From Hydractinia symbiolongicarpus (lineage: Eukaryota > Cnidaria > Hydrozoa > Anthoathecata > Hydractiniidae), in contig NC_079885.1 in the NCBI RefSeq assembly GCF_029227915.1, forward strand, positions 27,035,001 to 27,099,000: a stretch of 64,000 nt of DNA, written 5' to 3'. Under the pieces are notes generated by a model. That model was not told the DNA's origin. It made no database searches and saw only the letters and a list, made by a program, of their open reading frames with translations. Positions 23,485 to 34,640 of the stretch are shown in pieces (the first letter of the stretch is position 1; every line of letters starts with the position of its first letter). The position numbers and the translations under genes were made by a program.

Positions 23485-24444
23485 GGTACTTACAAACGAC
23501 TCAGAAATACTTTTTATAGTAAAGGAGGGGTATAAAATACCCCTACTGACATATCCAAGTCAGTCGAAAGTGCCTCAAGAAGTTCATATGAACCGAGAGC
23601 AAAGGAACTTAGTTCATGTAGAAATTCAGGAAATGTTGAGCAAGGGAGACATTTATTGTGTTTCGGATCGGCCTCAAGGAGAGTTCCTAAGCTAGTGGGC
23701 TAAGCTAGTTTTCTAGTGGGGAAGAAGGACGGGGGATTTCGACCCGTGATAAATCTGAAGCACCTAAATCAATTTGTTCCCTACCAACATTTCAAGATGG
23801 AAAGTTTAAGTTGTTTGAGGGAAATTTTGCAAGAGGGGGATTTTATGGTAAAATTAGACATGAAAGACGCATACTTCTCCGTTCCACTGCATCCCACCTC
23901 ACGAAAATACGTTCGTTTCCAATGGTCAGGGAACCTATACAAATTTCTTTGCCTATGTTTTGGTTTAGGTCCAGCACCTCGAATATTCACAAAATTATTG
24001 AAAATTCTGATTTCAATCTTGAGGCGTATAAATATCAGGATTATAATTTACTTGAACGACATGCTGTTACTAGGTCAATCTATGGAAGGAATTTTGATGT
24101 CAAGAGACACTGTGATATTTCTCTTACAGCACCTAGGATTCATTCTAAACTTGAAAAAATCTGTGCTGGACCCAGCCCAAAACATAGAGTTCTTGGGCTT
24201 AACAGTAGATTCAAAGAACATGACACTCTCTTTGACTCAGACAAAAATTCAGAAAATCACACAACTGTGCAAAAATGCGTATCAAAAACAGAGGGTTTCG
24301 ATTTTAGAATTGACCAAGCTACTAGGGAATCTGACGTCAACTATTCAGGCAGTGCTACCCGCACAATTCAGTGTCGGTATCTTCAATACCAACAAATTTA
24401 AGCCCTCAAGGTTTACAAATTTTTTCAGGAAAACATACTTCTGA
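23300..24444 (+). pseudogene. DIRS pol: reverse transcriptase
   Basis: From about 23380 the second frame reads WVKKLF...GRLKHF...PLLTYPSQSKVP and ends GEFLS at a stop (23693). The RT resumes after a duplicated 13-base word (AGCTAGTGGGCTA followed by AGCTAGTTTTCTA). From 23716: KKDGGFRPVINLKHLNQF (RT fingers), VKLDMKDAYFSVPLH (motif A, catalytic D), FGLGPAPRIFTKLLK (motif B) and IIYLNDML (motif C). Motif C is YLND where DIRS RTs normally have YLDD, so a catalytic aspartate is lost. Motif D (EFLGLTVDS) and the thumb follow to 24444, where the frame shifts again. Dead enzyme, clear family. Confidence 0.8.
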
Positions 24445-24449
24445 ATCAA

Positions 24450-25500
24450 AAATCAAAACAGGAACTTTTATGGTGGATAAACAATTTGGCGCAGTGCAAC
24501 GGTCGTTTGATCATACGATCTCAAACACAGGTCCTAATTCAGACAGATGCCTCTTTAAAGGTGTGGGGTGCAGTGTGTCAGGGCGTTTCCACAGGGGGGC
24601 TTTGGACCAAATGGAACAATGATACCACATAAACATCCTGGAGTTATTAGCAGTAAAGCTAGCTTTGTTGACTTTCAACAAAGAGAAGCATTTAAAATCC
24701 ATACATTTTCAGATAGACAACACAACTGCGTCGTCTTACCTCATGAACATGGGTGGTACAAGGCACCTCAAACTAATACAACTAAGCAAGGAAATTTGGG
24801 ACTATCTTCTTATGCATGGGATCACGATTACTGCATAGTACCTGCCAAGTTCCCTAAATATCGAAGCCGATTGGCAGTCACAGAACAGTCAGGACTTGTC
24901 AGAGTGGAAGTTGAACCCAACTATGTTCCAACAGATATGTCGTTTGAAGGGTACTCTAGAGGTGGATCTCTTCGCCTCTCGTCTATCTCATTAATTACCG
25001 ATGTACATGGCTTGGAGGGCGGACCCCTTCAGCTATCGAACAGATGCTCTGCAGCAAACGTGGTCTCAATGGACACTTCTTTATGCATTTCCTCAATTTG
25101 CCTTGATAAACAGGGTGCTAAGCAAGGTGAATCGGGAGAAAATTTTAGAAATGCTGATAGTAACTCCAGCATGGCCATCTCAAGTCTGGTACCCGAAGTT
25201 ATTAAGAATGTCTGTAGCGAGACCACTTTTATTACCAATTCAAAACAAACTGTTGACAGATGCGATGGGGCAACCCCATCCTCTAGTAATCAACAAAACA
25301 TTAAGATTAGCGGTTTGGACAGTTTCAGGGCTAGATTGGAAGAGAAGGGCATTTCTGGAACAGCTGCCCAACTTATTGCTAATTCCAGAAGGCCAGGATC
25401 AAACTCAAATTACAATTCGTCTTGGAAACAGTGGGCTAGCTGGTGTTGTAGACAACAAATTGATCCAGTTTCTTGCCATGTAACAAGGTTTTACAATATT
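24450..25500 (+). pseudogene. DIRS RNase H-like and linker region
   Basis: Plus-strand translation in the frame not covered by the longest open frame gives HINILELLAVKLAL, then IDNTTASSYLMNMGG and EYLPSSLNIEADWQS (about 24625-24900). These are the E, D and D-bearing boxes of the RNase H of DIRS/Ngaro pol proteins, which sits after the RT. An MYMAWRADPFSYRTDAL... segment follows at 25001-25483, linking to the recombinase. The 311-aa open frame at 24568-25503 runs in a different frame over the same DNA and is mostly a shadow. Frame breaks at about 24420, 24620 and 24985 disable it. Confidence 0.6.
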
Positions 25501-26298
25501 TAGGTTATTTATTTGAAAAAGGATTAGCTTATAGAACAATAAACTGTCACAGATCAGCTATTTCGGCCTATGATGAAACAGTGGATGGGATTCCAGTAGG
25601 GCAACATAAACAGGTATGTGCCCTGGTAAATAGTGTATTTAATTCAAGACCTCCTCAGCCTAGATATGTTTTTATTTGGGATGTACAATTAGTGTTGAAT
25701 TTAATCAAGACTGAGTGGCCAATTTGTCATCAATTATAAGATAAACATCTTACTTATAAAGTAGTAATATCAATGGCATTAACATCTGCCTCAAGAGCAT
25801 CTGCCATACACCATTTAGATATTAGATATGTGACGAGGGGTACAGATAGATACTCCTTTTATATTCCAGAAATTGCATAAGAGCTGGAAAAGAGGAAAAG
25901 CTCCTCCAAAATTAGAATTTCATGAATATGCAGCAGACAAGGATCTTTGTGTGGTAAATGCTTTAGATGTGTATGAGTCAAGAACACAACATTGGCGATC
26001 TAGTGGTCACCAGACACAATTGTTACTAGTCCCATTAAACCACATGTTGAGGTAAAAAAGCTGTACGGTGTCGAGATGGATCAAAGATGTCCTCAAAAAA
26101 GCCGGTGTTGATACAGAATTATTTAAAGGTCACTCTACTCGGTCTGCGTCAACTTCTAAAGCGAGTTCTTCAGGTTTATCAACAGGGGACATCCTAGAAA
26201 GGGGTTCATGGACAAATGAATCCACATGGCAACGGTTTTATAACAAGCCAGTGGTTTCAGTACAGAAAAAATTTCAGAATAGTGTTTTAGGAAAATAG
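25400..26298 (+). pseudogene. DIRS tyrosine recombinase
   Basis: The core-binding part reads SSWKQWASWCC...DPVSC (about 25410-25480) and continues after a frame change as YLFEKGLAYRTINCHRSAISAYDE (from about 25500). The catalytic part has TSASRASAIHHLDI (about 25785-25830, the first catalytic Arg), then FKGHSTRSASTS (26122-26160, the H-x-x-R box) and WTNESTWQRFYNKPV (26200-26255, the catalytic Tyr). All catalytic positions of the family are therefore still legible. Stops and shifts lie at about 25500, 25738, 25879 and 26055. It would integrate the circular DNA form by site-specific recombination; this copy cannot. Confidence 0.7.
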
Positions 26299-26313
26299 GG
26301 AACGCTTTGAACT

Positions 26314-26880
26314 GAGGACGGGAGACTGTGTCCCTGTCTGATAAGGTTAGGTTCGAAGAACGCAGTATTAGATCGACTGAGATTTTATGAAATAAAATTG
26401 AAGAATTACGTAAGGGCGCGAAGCGCCCGCAATGTAATTCGGATTTTATGAATAAAATCAAAGAAAAACTAATACTGTCCACCCGCCCTAACCCGTCGTA
26501 ATGTATATCTTTATTCTCGTTTATAGCTCGTTATTTCAATTATCGACAAGCTAGAAGTGGAAATTTACAGTAAACTTCGTTTTATAGTTGTATTCTTTAT
26601 TACATTTTATATTAAATGCCAAACTTGAGCATTTATTTAAGTTATGACTATTCTTTGTTTTTACTCCTTAAGAAGCGCTACAAACTAGGTTATTCCTTAC
26701 AGACAATACCTTCGCAAAAGCAAAAGCGCTAAATTAGAGTATTTGTTTTAGTAAGGTTCGTCTGTGTCCCAGTCTGATGTTCGGTTAGGTTCGAAGAACG
26801 CAGCATTAGATCTTCCTTCGATTTTATTCATAAAATCCGAATTACATTGCGGGCGCTTCGCGCCCTTACGTAATTTTCAA
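26314..26880. repeat. Right DIRS terminus with a duplicated repeat and an inverted 56-bp module
   Basis: The right inverted terminal repeat (26314-26399) has a second, same-orientation copy of its core at about 26764-26830 (TTCGAAGAACGCAG is shared). Directly after the first copy comes a 56-bp module, AATTACGTAAGGGCGCGAAG and onward (26406-26461), containing the perfect hairpin GGGCGC-GAA-GCGCCC. The identical module follows the second copy at 26823-26878 but in the opposite orientation. The roughly 360 bp in between is non-coding. Confidence 0.7.
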
Positions 26881-26916
26881 TTATTCGGCACCACCTTGGG
26901 TTTCTGCTGATGGTTT

Positions 26917-27058
26917 TTAGAGTTACATTTGTTTGGTTATTTGTACGGAATTAAATAATTTAAATTGTAGATAGAAGAGTCCATAATTAGAGTTACATTT
27001 GTTTGGTTATTTGTACGGAATTAAATAATTCATAATTGTAGATAGAAGATTCCATAAT
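26917..27058. repeat. Two-copy tandem repeat, 70-bp period
   Basis: TTAGAGTTACATTTGTTTGG starts at 26917 and again at 26987, and the copies remain near-identical to TAGATAGAAGA near their ends. Non-coding; a recent local duplication just outside the DIRS terminal sequences. Confidence 0.75.
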
Positions 27059-27517
27059 GGTAGCTTGACAATAAGAGTATGAATCTTTTCTCAGAGCACA
27101 GAGTTAATGTAATGTTCGATCATCCTCATTCAACCGTTTAATCTTTTTGATTATAATATAGATGTGTTAAGTATTTTGATGATAATAAATAGATCACAGA
27201 AAGAATGATATTTTGCTTTACTATAGCTAGCTAGCCATAATAGCTGCTCATCTTGACACAGGCCAGTCTTTTGGATTAAAGCTGACGAAGTGAGTAAGTA
27301 AATCATCTATTTCGTAGCTTGTTTAAAACTATTTTATACATTGGTAAGGACAACAAAATATTTCACAATTTAAATAGATAATACAGTGCAATAATAACCA
27401 TACTGCTATTTAGCATGAAACCACAAGAACCAGAGTTCGAAGAATGTGAGTCTCAACTACCCCAAACCATGACCAGTGACAATTAAGGGACGTTGTATGT
27501 AAATAAAAGTAGCTACA

Positions 27518-27620
27518 TCTATAATACCCGTATACGTCTGTCCGTCCGTCTGTCACACAAAATGCTAGCTTAGCTGCTCAAGTAGCGAGACGCACGCAAT
27601 GCGGTATAAAAAAACAACAA
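27518..27620 (+). mobile_element. Helitron 5' terminus
   Basis: A|TCTATAATACCCGTATACG starts at 27518, followed by a GTCTGTCCGTCC tract and CAAGTAGCGAGACGCACGCA. The same block, diverged, starts at 36181 and in weaker form at 28527, so these are related 5' ends. Its own 3' end is not identified between here and 28526. The 27620-28526 interval is otherwise gene-free. Confidence 0.6.
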
Positions 27621-29387
27621 CAAAAAGAAGCAGAAACAAATTAGCACTCACAAATACACAACATAATCATACAACAAAACAGTAATACAAAACAAACAGT
27701 AATATGTACAGATGCATACAAAAGTACTTAATATAATGCAGCAAAGTTTTGGCAACTGACATTAAACGGGGTCGAAAGAAAACGTTCACAAATGCTACCT
27801 AATACATCTTTAAAACCATTTAAGATTTTTCAAAAAAGTGGGAAGATTTGTAAACAACTTTTCAAGCTCCTTCATATGAAATCACCTTGTTTTTAAGTGG
27901 GAGGTAAACTTGAAGGTAATGTGCAGTTGATATCCCTTGGAAACTCCGGAACTTACCCCAAACTACAGAAAAACCCTAATTCAGAGAGATTCAAGTTGAC
28001 CTTACAACAATTATCTTCAAAATAATTACTAAGTGAAGCAAGGCTCCAACATGGATACAGGCTGACCACTCCTCCTTAAGTTCCTTAAATAACCTTAGAG
28101 AAAGAAAATGTTCGTAAAAGTACTTAAATATCATTTTAAAATTTTAGCTATTCTCCTAATTTCTCCTTATTTCTTAATTTTTTTGATCCTAACTTTTTTG
28201 GAAATGTGCTCATGGATTGTTCATCAGCAATGAAATAAGAAATATTTCTCTGTTACCTGAAATCCTATATTTCTCCCTTTGAGGGCATAATTTATTTGTA
28301 TATTTGTATAATATGTAGAACTTTCTTATCATAGAACATAGTATGTAACATTAAAGATAGAGAACTAAAATTGGTTCTCTCCTCAATTATCCTTAGTTTT
28401 TTATTCTCGTTCTCAGCAAAATATCCTTAAAAAATGTCTCCTTAATATCCTTACTTTTGTTCTCATTTTATTAGTGGTCACCGTCGAATAGAATTTGTGT
28501 TTTTTTCGTAAAAATGCTTTAACAAATCTCTATAATAATAGCCGTCGTCTGTCTGTCTCTGCGCAACATGGCGGAGCAAGTAGCGAGACCCGCCGAAAAT
28601 CCCCGCGGCCCTCTAGCTTTATTTCGGCAGACCCCGTTTTTTACGGCGTTGTTTTCCCGCCCTCTGTTAAAATGGGCAGCTGTCAATTTTATAAAAATAA
28701 ACCAATCAGCTAGCGCCATAAAATAAATTCTATTGTTATTATATTGCCCGCGATTATTATCGGATTGGCACTTTCGAAATTTTGATAGCCTCCGTTGCAA
28801 TAAGATCCCGAAGCAAGACGATCGTTGTGAAGAAAAGTTTCGTAACTATATTTCTTGCTTTTTATACCTACTTCTTAGAATAGAAGGCTTTTTTAGTACA
28901 CAGTCTATTTTGAAACTATTGCTATTTTTCTGTTTGTTTACATTTATTTGGAATTTCCTTAAGCTAGCTAAAGTTATAAGTTGATTTCGTATTGCCTACT
29001 AGGGAATTATGAATCTCAATGACTTTCATTTGTTGGAGCATGATTATGCTAATGCTAATGTTCCCCCACAATATATATATTAAATATGAACCCGGTTCTT
29101 CATTTGTTAGAGCATAACTATGCTAATGCACCAGCACAAAATCATAATTTAAATGCTGATTTCAGTAATATTGCCCATTATCCATTCCCCAAAATAATGT
29201 TGATATTACTGGTGCACAAGGGAGGGCTGAGCATGCTTTACATGAAAGGGCAAGGATTGCCAATTTAACTTATGAACAACCCCAACAACGTAGGGAACAA
29301 GATGCAGTATGGCACGAGCAAAGACGTGCTAATGAAAATATTCAGGAAGCTAATGTACGTCAACAGGTCGATGCACAACGTCATCGT

Positions 29388-29845
29388 GTGAATAGAGCCA
29401 ATGAATTACCCCAGCAAGCTGTAATAAGACGTAGAGCGGATGTTTTGCGTCATCGAGTAGCTAGGGCTCCACGTTTCGTAAATTTAGCTAGGATTAACAA
29501 TGTTTTACCTCCTACACATTCTGCAGGTGAGTTTAATATAGTATGTCAGCATTGTGCAGCTATTAAACTTAATAATGAAAATCATTTTAAGTGTTGTCAC
29601 AATGGCAAAGTGGCCCTGCGTTCCATATTATAATTTCCTGCTGAAATACGTGAATTGTTAAGCAACGACTCTGCCCAAGCTAAACAGTTTCGTAAGTATA
29701 TCAGAGTATACAATAATGCATTTAGTTTTGCTTCTTTGTTAGCAAACATTCGACCATCGCCAGGTCGTGGACCCCCTGTTTTAGAATATGTGGTCAATTA
29801 TTTCACAGGTATGGTGCTTTATTACCTGCTCAGAATGAATTAACT
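29388..29845 (+). pseudogene. Helitron N-terminal (Helitron-like N) domain
   Basis: CQHCAAIKLNNENHFKCCHNGK (about 29549-29610) is the Cys-rich box that opens Helitron proteins, followed in the same frame by FRKYIRVYNNAFSFASL. The two halves are split only by an in-frame TAA at 29631-29633. Upstream an Ala/Arg/Asn-rich part (29388-29500) probably continues 5' in other frames from about 29086. The role is thought to be DNA binding; the family is clear, the function of this domain is not established here. Confidence 0.65.
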
Positions 29846-29892
29846 AATTTTAGCCAATTGTATATTGTAGAAGCTGCAGAGCTGCCTTAAAC

Positions 29893-31368
29893 ATGCGTAT
29901 TGAGAATCCAAGAAATGCTCATTGTAATCACGAAACAATGCAGATAATTCAAGATGTTCTTAACAGGGATTCTCCATATGCTGCAGCTTATAAAAATATG
30001 GCTGAAGTAGAACGTGAAGAAACAGCCAGAGCAGCAGCAGAAAACAGACAGCCTTCTGTTGTAAGTATGGTAATGCGCGAGGGTAATGATCGCAGAAGGT
30101 ATAATGCCCCCTTGCATGAGGAAGTCGCTGCAATCTTCGTTGGTAAACATTGGGCACCTCCTGCTGCAAAAGATATCGTTGTTTATCCACGTAATCAACC
30201 TTTGCAGCAAATTCCTTATACATCATGCAATATTGATTCTATGATGTATCCTATTTTATTTCCACGTGGTGGGCCGGGTTGGGACCCAAACATGGCCCAC
30301 GCCAGGGAGCATGCAACTGGAGTTAGAAATAGGCTAACCCAGTTGGAATATTAGATTTACAGCAGTGCTATTAGGCGAGAATGTTCTGCCCTTCATCTAG
30401 CAGGTAAATTGTTTCAGCAATATTTAGTAGATGCATATGTTAAAGTTGAAGGTCAACAGCTTGCATTTATTCGCCAAAATCAAAACCAGCTTCGAGCAGA
30501 CTCCTACCAAGGTCTTCTGGATTACCTCCAAAATGCTGCAGATCAACATAACTTACAAGCAGGTAATGTTGTTGTCTTGCCTTCTACATTTTCTGGCTCA
30601 CCCCGTAACATGCATCAGTTGTACCTTGATGCAATGGCATTGGTTTCAAAGAAAGGTAAGCCAGATTTGTTCTTGACTTTTACTTGCAATCCAAAATGGC
30701 CAGAAATTGTTATTAATTTGTTACCTGGTCAATCTGCTTCCGATAGACCAGATTTGGTTGCAAGGGTGTTTAAATTAAAATTACTTGCATTAAAAAAAGA
30801 CTTAAAAGACGGTGTATTAGGTGTTCTGTGTGCACATGTAGATGTTATTGAATTTCAGGAAAGTGGTTTACCGCATGTTCATATGCTTTTGCATCTACAC
30901 AATGAGTTTAAATTACGAAATGCTGATGATATTGACTCATTAATTTGTGCACAGATTCCGGATCAAAACCAAGATGCTGAACTGTATGATATAACAAAGT
31001 CATGTATGATCCATGGGCCATGTTGCCACCTTAATAATAGATCTCCATTCATGAAAGAGGGTGAGTGTAATAAGCATTTTCCTAAGCAATTTAATGACGG
31101 AACTGTAATCAATGTAGACGGTTATCCCATGTACCATCGCGCTGATAATGGAAGAACGGTAAGAATTCGAAACTTTGATGTTGATAATAGGTGGGTTGTG
31201 CCTTATAACCTTTTCCTTTGTAAAAAATATATGGCACATATCAACTTAGAAGCATGTGTGTCAATTAAAAGTGTTAAGTATTTGTATAAATATATTTATA
31301 AAGGTTATGATACTGCACACATAGAAATCAGTGAGTGCATCGATTATGATGAGCAACAACATTCTTAG
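29893..31368 (+). pseudogene. Helitron Rep (HUH endonuclease) domain
   Basis: One frame from 29893 to 31368 interrupted only by TAG at 30352-30354. It shows MYPILFPRGGPGWDP (about 30241-30290), FQQYLVDAYVK (about 30412), SPRNMHQLYLDAMA, LFLTFTCNPKWPEI (about 30670), GLPHVHMLLHLH (about 30868-30900, the HUH metal-binding pair) and YLYKYIYKG (about 31275-31305, the region of the catalytic tyrosines). This enzyme nicks the Helitron 5' end and binds it covalently during rolling-circle transposition. It is close to intact; the TAG and the break at 31366 stop it. Confidence 0.82.
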
Positions 31369-31421
31369 ATGCTAGATATGTATCTGCACCTGAAGCAACT
31401 TGGCGCCTCTGAGAATTTCCC

Positions 31422-32147
31422 ATGCATACTCAGAGTCATTCCATCATAAGACTTCCCGTTTACCTTTCAAATCACCAACAAGTGTTTTTTAGGGAAGGCA
31501 ACGAGGCTGGTGCTGCTGACAGGGGTGAAAATTCTAAAACGATGTTAACAGACTGGTTTCAATTGAATCAGCAGAACCAGCATGCGCAACGATTTTTGTA
31601 CACTGAGATACCTTACCACTTTGTTTTTCGGAATACCCAACAACAAAAACGGTGGGTAGTTAGGCAACGCGGTGCTGAAAGGATAGTAAGTAGAATGTAT
31701 AATGCCAGTATCCGCGAGGGTAAAAGGTATATTTTGCGCGTCCTTTTATTGCATGTCCCTGGTGCTACGTCTTTTGACAACTTAAGACATTTCGAAGAAA
31801 ATGTTTATGATTCTTTTAGGGATGCATGCTTAGCACGAGGATTGTTAGCTGTTGATGATCTTTGAATTCGCACCATGAACGAGTTGGTGGAATAAGCTTC
31901 TCCGTCTAAAATAAGGAAAGCCTTTTCTTTTAAATTGATTCACGGTGAAGGTTTCCCACATGAATTGTGGGAAACCTTCCGTGCTGCAATGATGGAGGAT
32001 TACTTACGTCACCACCCTGAAGTACAGGCAGAACAAATGGTGCTAGGTAAAATTAAAGGGGTTATTCAGCAACTTGGTAAGCGTCTTACTGATTTTGGTC
32101 TTCCTGCTTTACTTTGCTTGATGATTTGCCAAATGCTGAAGAAATGA
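31422..32147 (+). pseudogene. Helitron protein, Rep-helicase linker region
   Basis: Two pieces of one frame (31422-31865 and 31935-32147) hold RLPVYLSNHQQVFF, a YTEIPYHFVF segment, a YILRVLLLHVPGATSF segment and ARGLLAVDD. All four are usual between the Rep and helicase parts of Helitron proteins. The frame differs from both the Rep frame and the helicase frame, so shifts lie near 31370 and 32120. Confidence 0.7.
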
Positions 32148-33505
32148 GGCAGGCGGCTGTAAATATCAGGCCTTTGTTAAATGCTGAGCAGGTTCATGTA
32201 GCTGATTCTATTATAAATGCCGTCATCAATAATATAATTATTGTTGCCAATATTTTCTTCCTAGATGGGTCAGGTGGCACAGGTAAAACTTTTACATATA
32301 ATTACATTATTAAGAAAGTTATTGCGAGAAATATGTGTGTTGCTACTTGTGTCTGGACAGGTATTGCTGCTACATTATTGCAAAATGGTAAGACTGTCCA
32401 CTCTCTTTTCAAGTTACCAGGCCCTGTTTTAGATGGCTGTACATGTAATATCAAACCCAATAGTGAACATGCAGCATTTTTAAGAAGACAGGACATCATT
32501 ATATTTGATGAAGCAAGCATGATACCTAAATATGCTTTGGAAGCTATTGACAAAATGTTTAGGGATATATGTAATAGTGAAATTCCCTTTGCAGGTAAAG
32601 TTATTCTTTTAGGAGGAGATTTTCGTCAAGTACTCTCTGTCGTCAGAAGAGCTGGACCTACACAGATTGTAGAAGTTTGTTTAAAAAGCTCGGAACTCTG
32701 GCCCTTGACTCAAATTTTCCACCTCCACACGAACATGAGAGCTGGGGAAGGAGAGCAAGTCTTTGCTGTATTTCTTTTAAACCTTGGTAGTGGTCAGGTG
32801 CCACAAAAACCAGATGATCCAAATCAAGGTTGTATTGAAATTCCCCATGAATGTGTTCTGCAACCTAATGAAAATGTCGTTTCTTCTATCTTTAGTGAAT
32901 TAGATGATGTGGAATTTTCACGTTGTGTCATGTTAACCCCAAAAAACGAAGAAGCGTTGGAAATAAATGAACAAATTTTGAATCAGATTCCTGGTACATA
33001 TTACAGTATCGACTCTGTTGTTTCGGATGATCAAGAAGAAATTGATTTATATCCCATGGAGTATATTAATTCCTTAACTCCAAGTGGTATGCCACCACAT
33101 CAATTAAATGTCAAAGTTGGATCTGTTGTAATGTTGTTGAGAAATCTGTCCCTTAAAGACGGTCTTTGTTATGGTACAAGGTTAATGGTTCGTAATCTGC
33201 GTGTAAATGGCATTGATTGTGAAATTCTTACTGGGATTAGTAGAGGTGATGGTGTGTTAATTCCGAGAGTGTCCCTCTGTCCAAATGATACAAATCTACC
33301 CTTTCAATTTAAACGCACCCAGTTTCCTTTAAGATTGTTTTACGCATTGGCTATAAATAAAAGTCAAGGCCAAACTTTTGAGATAGTTGGAATATTTTTA
33401 CGTAGACCTTGCTTTAGTCATGGCCAACTTTATGTTGCATTTTCACGTGCTCGTTCATTTCAAGCAGTTAAAGTACAGGTTGTTAATACTTTTAAGCAAG
33501 GTTAG
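32114..33505 (+). CDS. Helitron PIF1-family helicase domain
   Basis: 463 aa open. Walker A is GSGGTGKT (about residues 52-59), Walker B IIIFDEASM (about 127-135), then GGDFRQVL, and near the C-terminus AINKSQGQTFE and GQLYVAFSRARS. These are PIF1 motifs I to VI in the right order and spacing, and the length is close to that of a full Helitron helicase domain. The enzyme unwinds the displaced strand during rolling-circle transposition. It is the best-preserved frame in the element. The start at 32114 is only the first ATG; in a working copy it would be fused to the Rep part. It ends at TAG, residues ...VVNTFKQG. Confidence 0.85.
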   Translation: MLDDLPNAEEMRQAAVNIRPLLNAEQVHVADSIINAVINNIIIVANIFFLDGSGGTGKTFTYNYIIKKVIARNMCVATCVWTGIAATLLQNGKTVHSLFKLPGPVLDGCTCNIKPNSEHAAFLRRQDIIIFDEASMIPKYALEAIDKMFRDICNSEIPFAGKVILLGGDFRQVLSVVRRAGPTQIVEVCLKSSELWPLTQIFHLHTNMRAGEGEQVFAVFLLNLGSGQVPQKPDDPNQGCIEIPHECVLQPNENVVSSIFSELDDVEFSRCVMLTPKNEEALEINEQILNQIPGTYYSIDSVVSDDQEEIDLYPMEYINSLTPSGMPPHQLNVKVGSVVMLLRNLSLKDGLCYGTRLMVRNLRVNGIDCEILTGISRGDGVLIPRVSLCPNDTNLPFQFKRTQFPLRLFYALAINKSQGQTFEIVGIFLRRPCFSHGQLYVAFSRARSFQAVKVQVVNTFKQG

Positions 33506-34243
33506 GTGTTTTACAAAAAATATTGTTTTTCCACAAGTATTATAATTTTTCATGTTTCGCTTTTATGCAACACTAAGATTTCAAGTATTGGTTAGTGTTA
33601 CATGTCGTATGTAACATAAACCCTGCAATAACATAGTTTTAATAAGCAACTTACAATTTTGATTTGGTGCTTATCAAAGTTGTGTATTGCCTACGTGACC
33701 ATTATATGATGGGTTTCAGGTGTTCTCATGTCTTCATAGGTGTGTTGACAGTTTTAGCATGTTCTGTCTCTAGCTTTAACCGGAGATAGTTTCTCAACTT
33801 CAATGATTAAAGTGTGTGTTTCTGCCTGAATAAGTGCCGCGTCTACTTGATCTTTGTCGCACACAGTTGTCGCACGCGGTGTTGCTAAATTAAATTGTAT
33901 ATCCTCTTAAAAGAACCTCTATCTCCTACACTGTAAAATATTGTTGTCCACTGCCTGTGAGAGTTTGCCTCACATTTTATTGTGAAAATGTATGTTTTTT
34001 TCTCTCATAGGTAGGGTGCGAAATCCAATGGCTTACATTGTCGCGGTGCACCCCGTTACGTCAATTTTAGCTGGATTTATAAATAAACAATTATTTGAAC
34101 TTATATAATTGTATAAACAGAATTTTAATTTTAAGGTGAATAAAATAAACTTTGTAGCCCTTCCTAATTTAAAGCAATTTATTCAACTAAATTCACTTTC
34201 TTAAAGTCCAGTTAAAGTTCACAAACTGAAAGCCAGGGTTGCC

Positions 34244-34504
34244 TAAAGAGGGATTTTCACGAAGCGAATTAAACAGCGAATTCGCTTTTTAATTTTCACG
34301 ACAAAATAAATTAGGGGCCAAATTCATTGTTTACATTAGTTAACCCCGTTCTGATTGGTCAAAAACTAACACCGAAATCTTTAGCCGCGAAAAGTAGGAA
34401 CTGTTTCTACTTTTCAACGAAGCGAATATTTCGATCCAAAATCAAAACTGCGCATGCTCAGATACAATTCGTCGTTCAATTCGCTTCGTAAAAATCCCCC
34501 TTTA
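34244..34504. repeat. MITE nested in the Helitron
   Basis: TAAAGAGGGATTTTCACGAA at 34244 pairs with TTCGTAAAAATCCCCCTTTA ending at 34504, giving about 28 bp of inverted ends with a few mismatches. Extra GCGAATTCGC words lie inside. It is 261 bp and non-coding. No clean target duplication is visible, so the superfamily is open. Confidence 0.6.
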
Positions 34505-34640
34505 TGGGTATTTTTTTTGTATATTGTCTCCCTTTACTTACGGCAATCAATATTTATGTAACTGTACAAGTATATTCAGTTGTGCAAATTACATCTTCCT
34601 TATATTTATGCAACTTTATTTAAATAGTAATTTCTTTTTA

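Larger units (their letters stand above)
22332..26399 (+). mobile_element. DIRS-like tyrosine-recombinase retrotransposon
   Basis: Inverted terminal repeats of 86 bp lie at 22332-22417 and 26314-26399, identical apart from about one base. Between them, in order, are a gag-like frame, an RT, an RNase H-like segment and a tyrosine recombinase end. Inverted termini plus RT plus tyrosine recombinase, with no DDE integrase and no direct LTRs, define DIRS elements (established knowledge). They replicate through a circular DNA intermediate integrated by the recombinase. The coding part has several stops and frameshifts, so this copy is not autonomous. Extra terminal-type sequence follows to 26880. 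Confidence 0.85.

Noticed and set aside
23811-24401. 196-aa plus-strand frame over the DIRS RT
   Set aside because: Another frame of the same strand; the RT motifs lie in the neighbouring frame.
24568-25503. 311-aa frame as an independent protein
   Set aside because: RNase H boxes are in a different frame. Only its last part matches the recombinase N-terminus, so it is mostly a shadow.
22332-26399. LTR retrotransposon interpretation
   Set aside because: The termini are inverted rather than direct and a tyrosine recombinase replaces the DDE integrase, so DIRS fits better.
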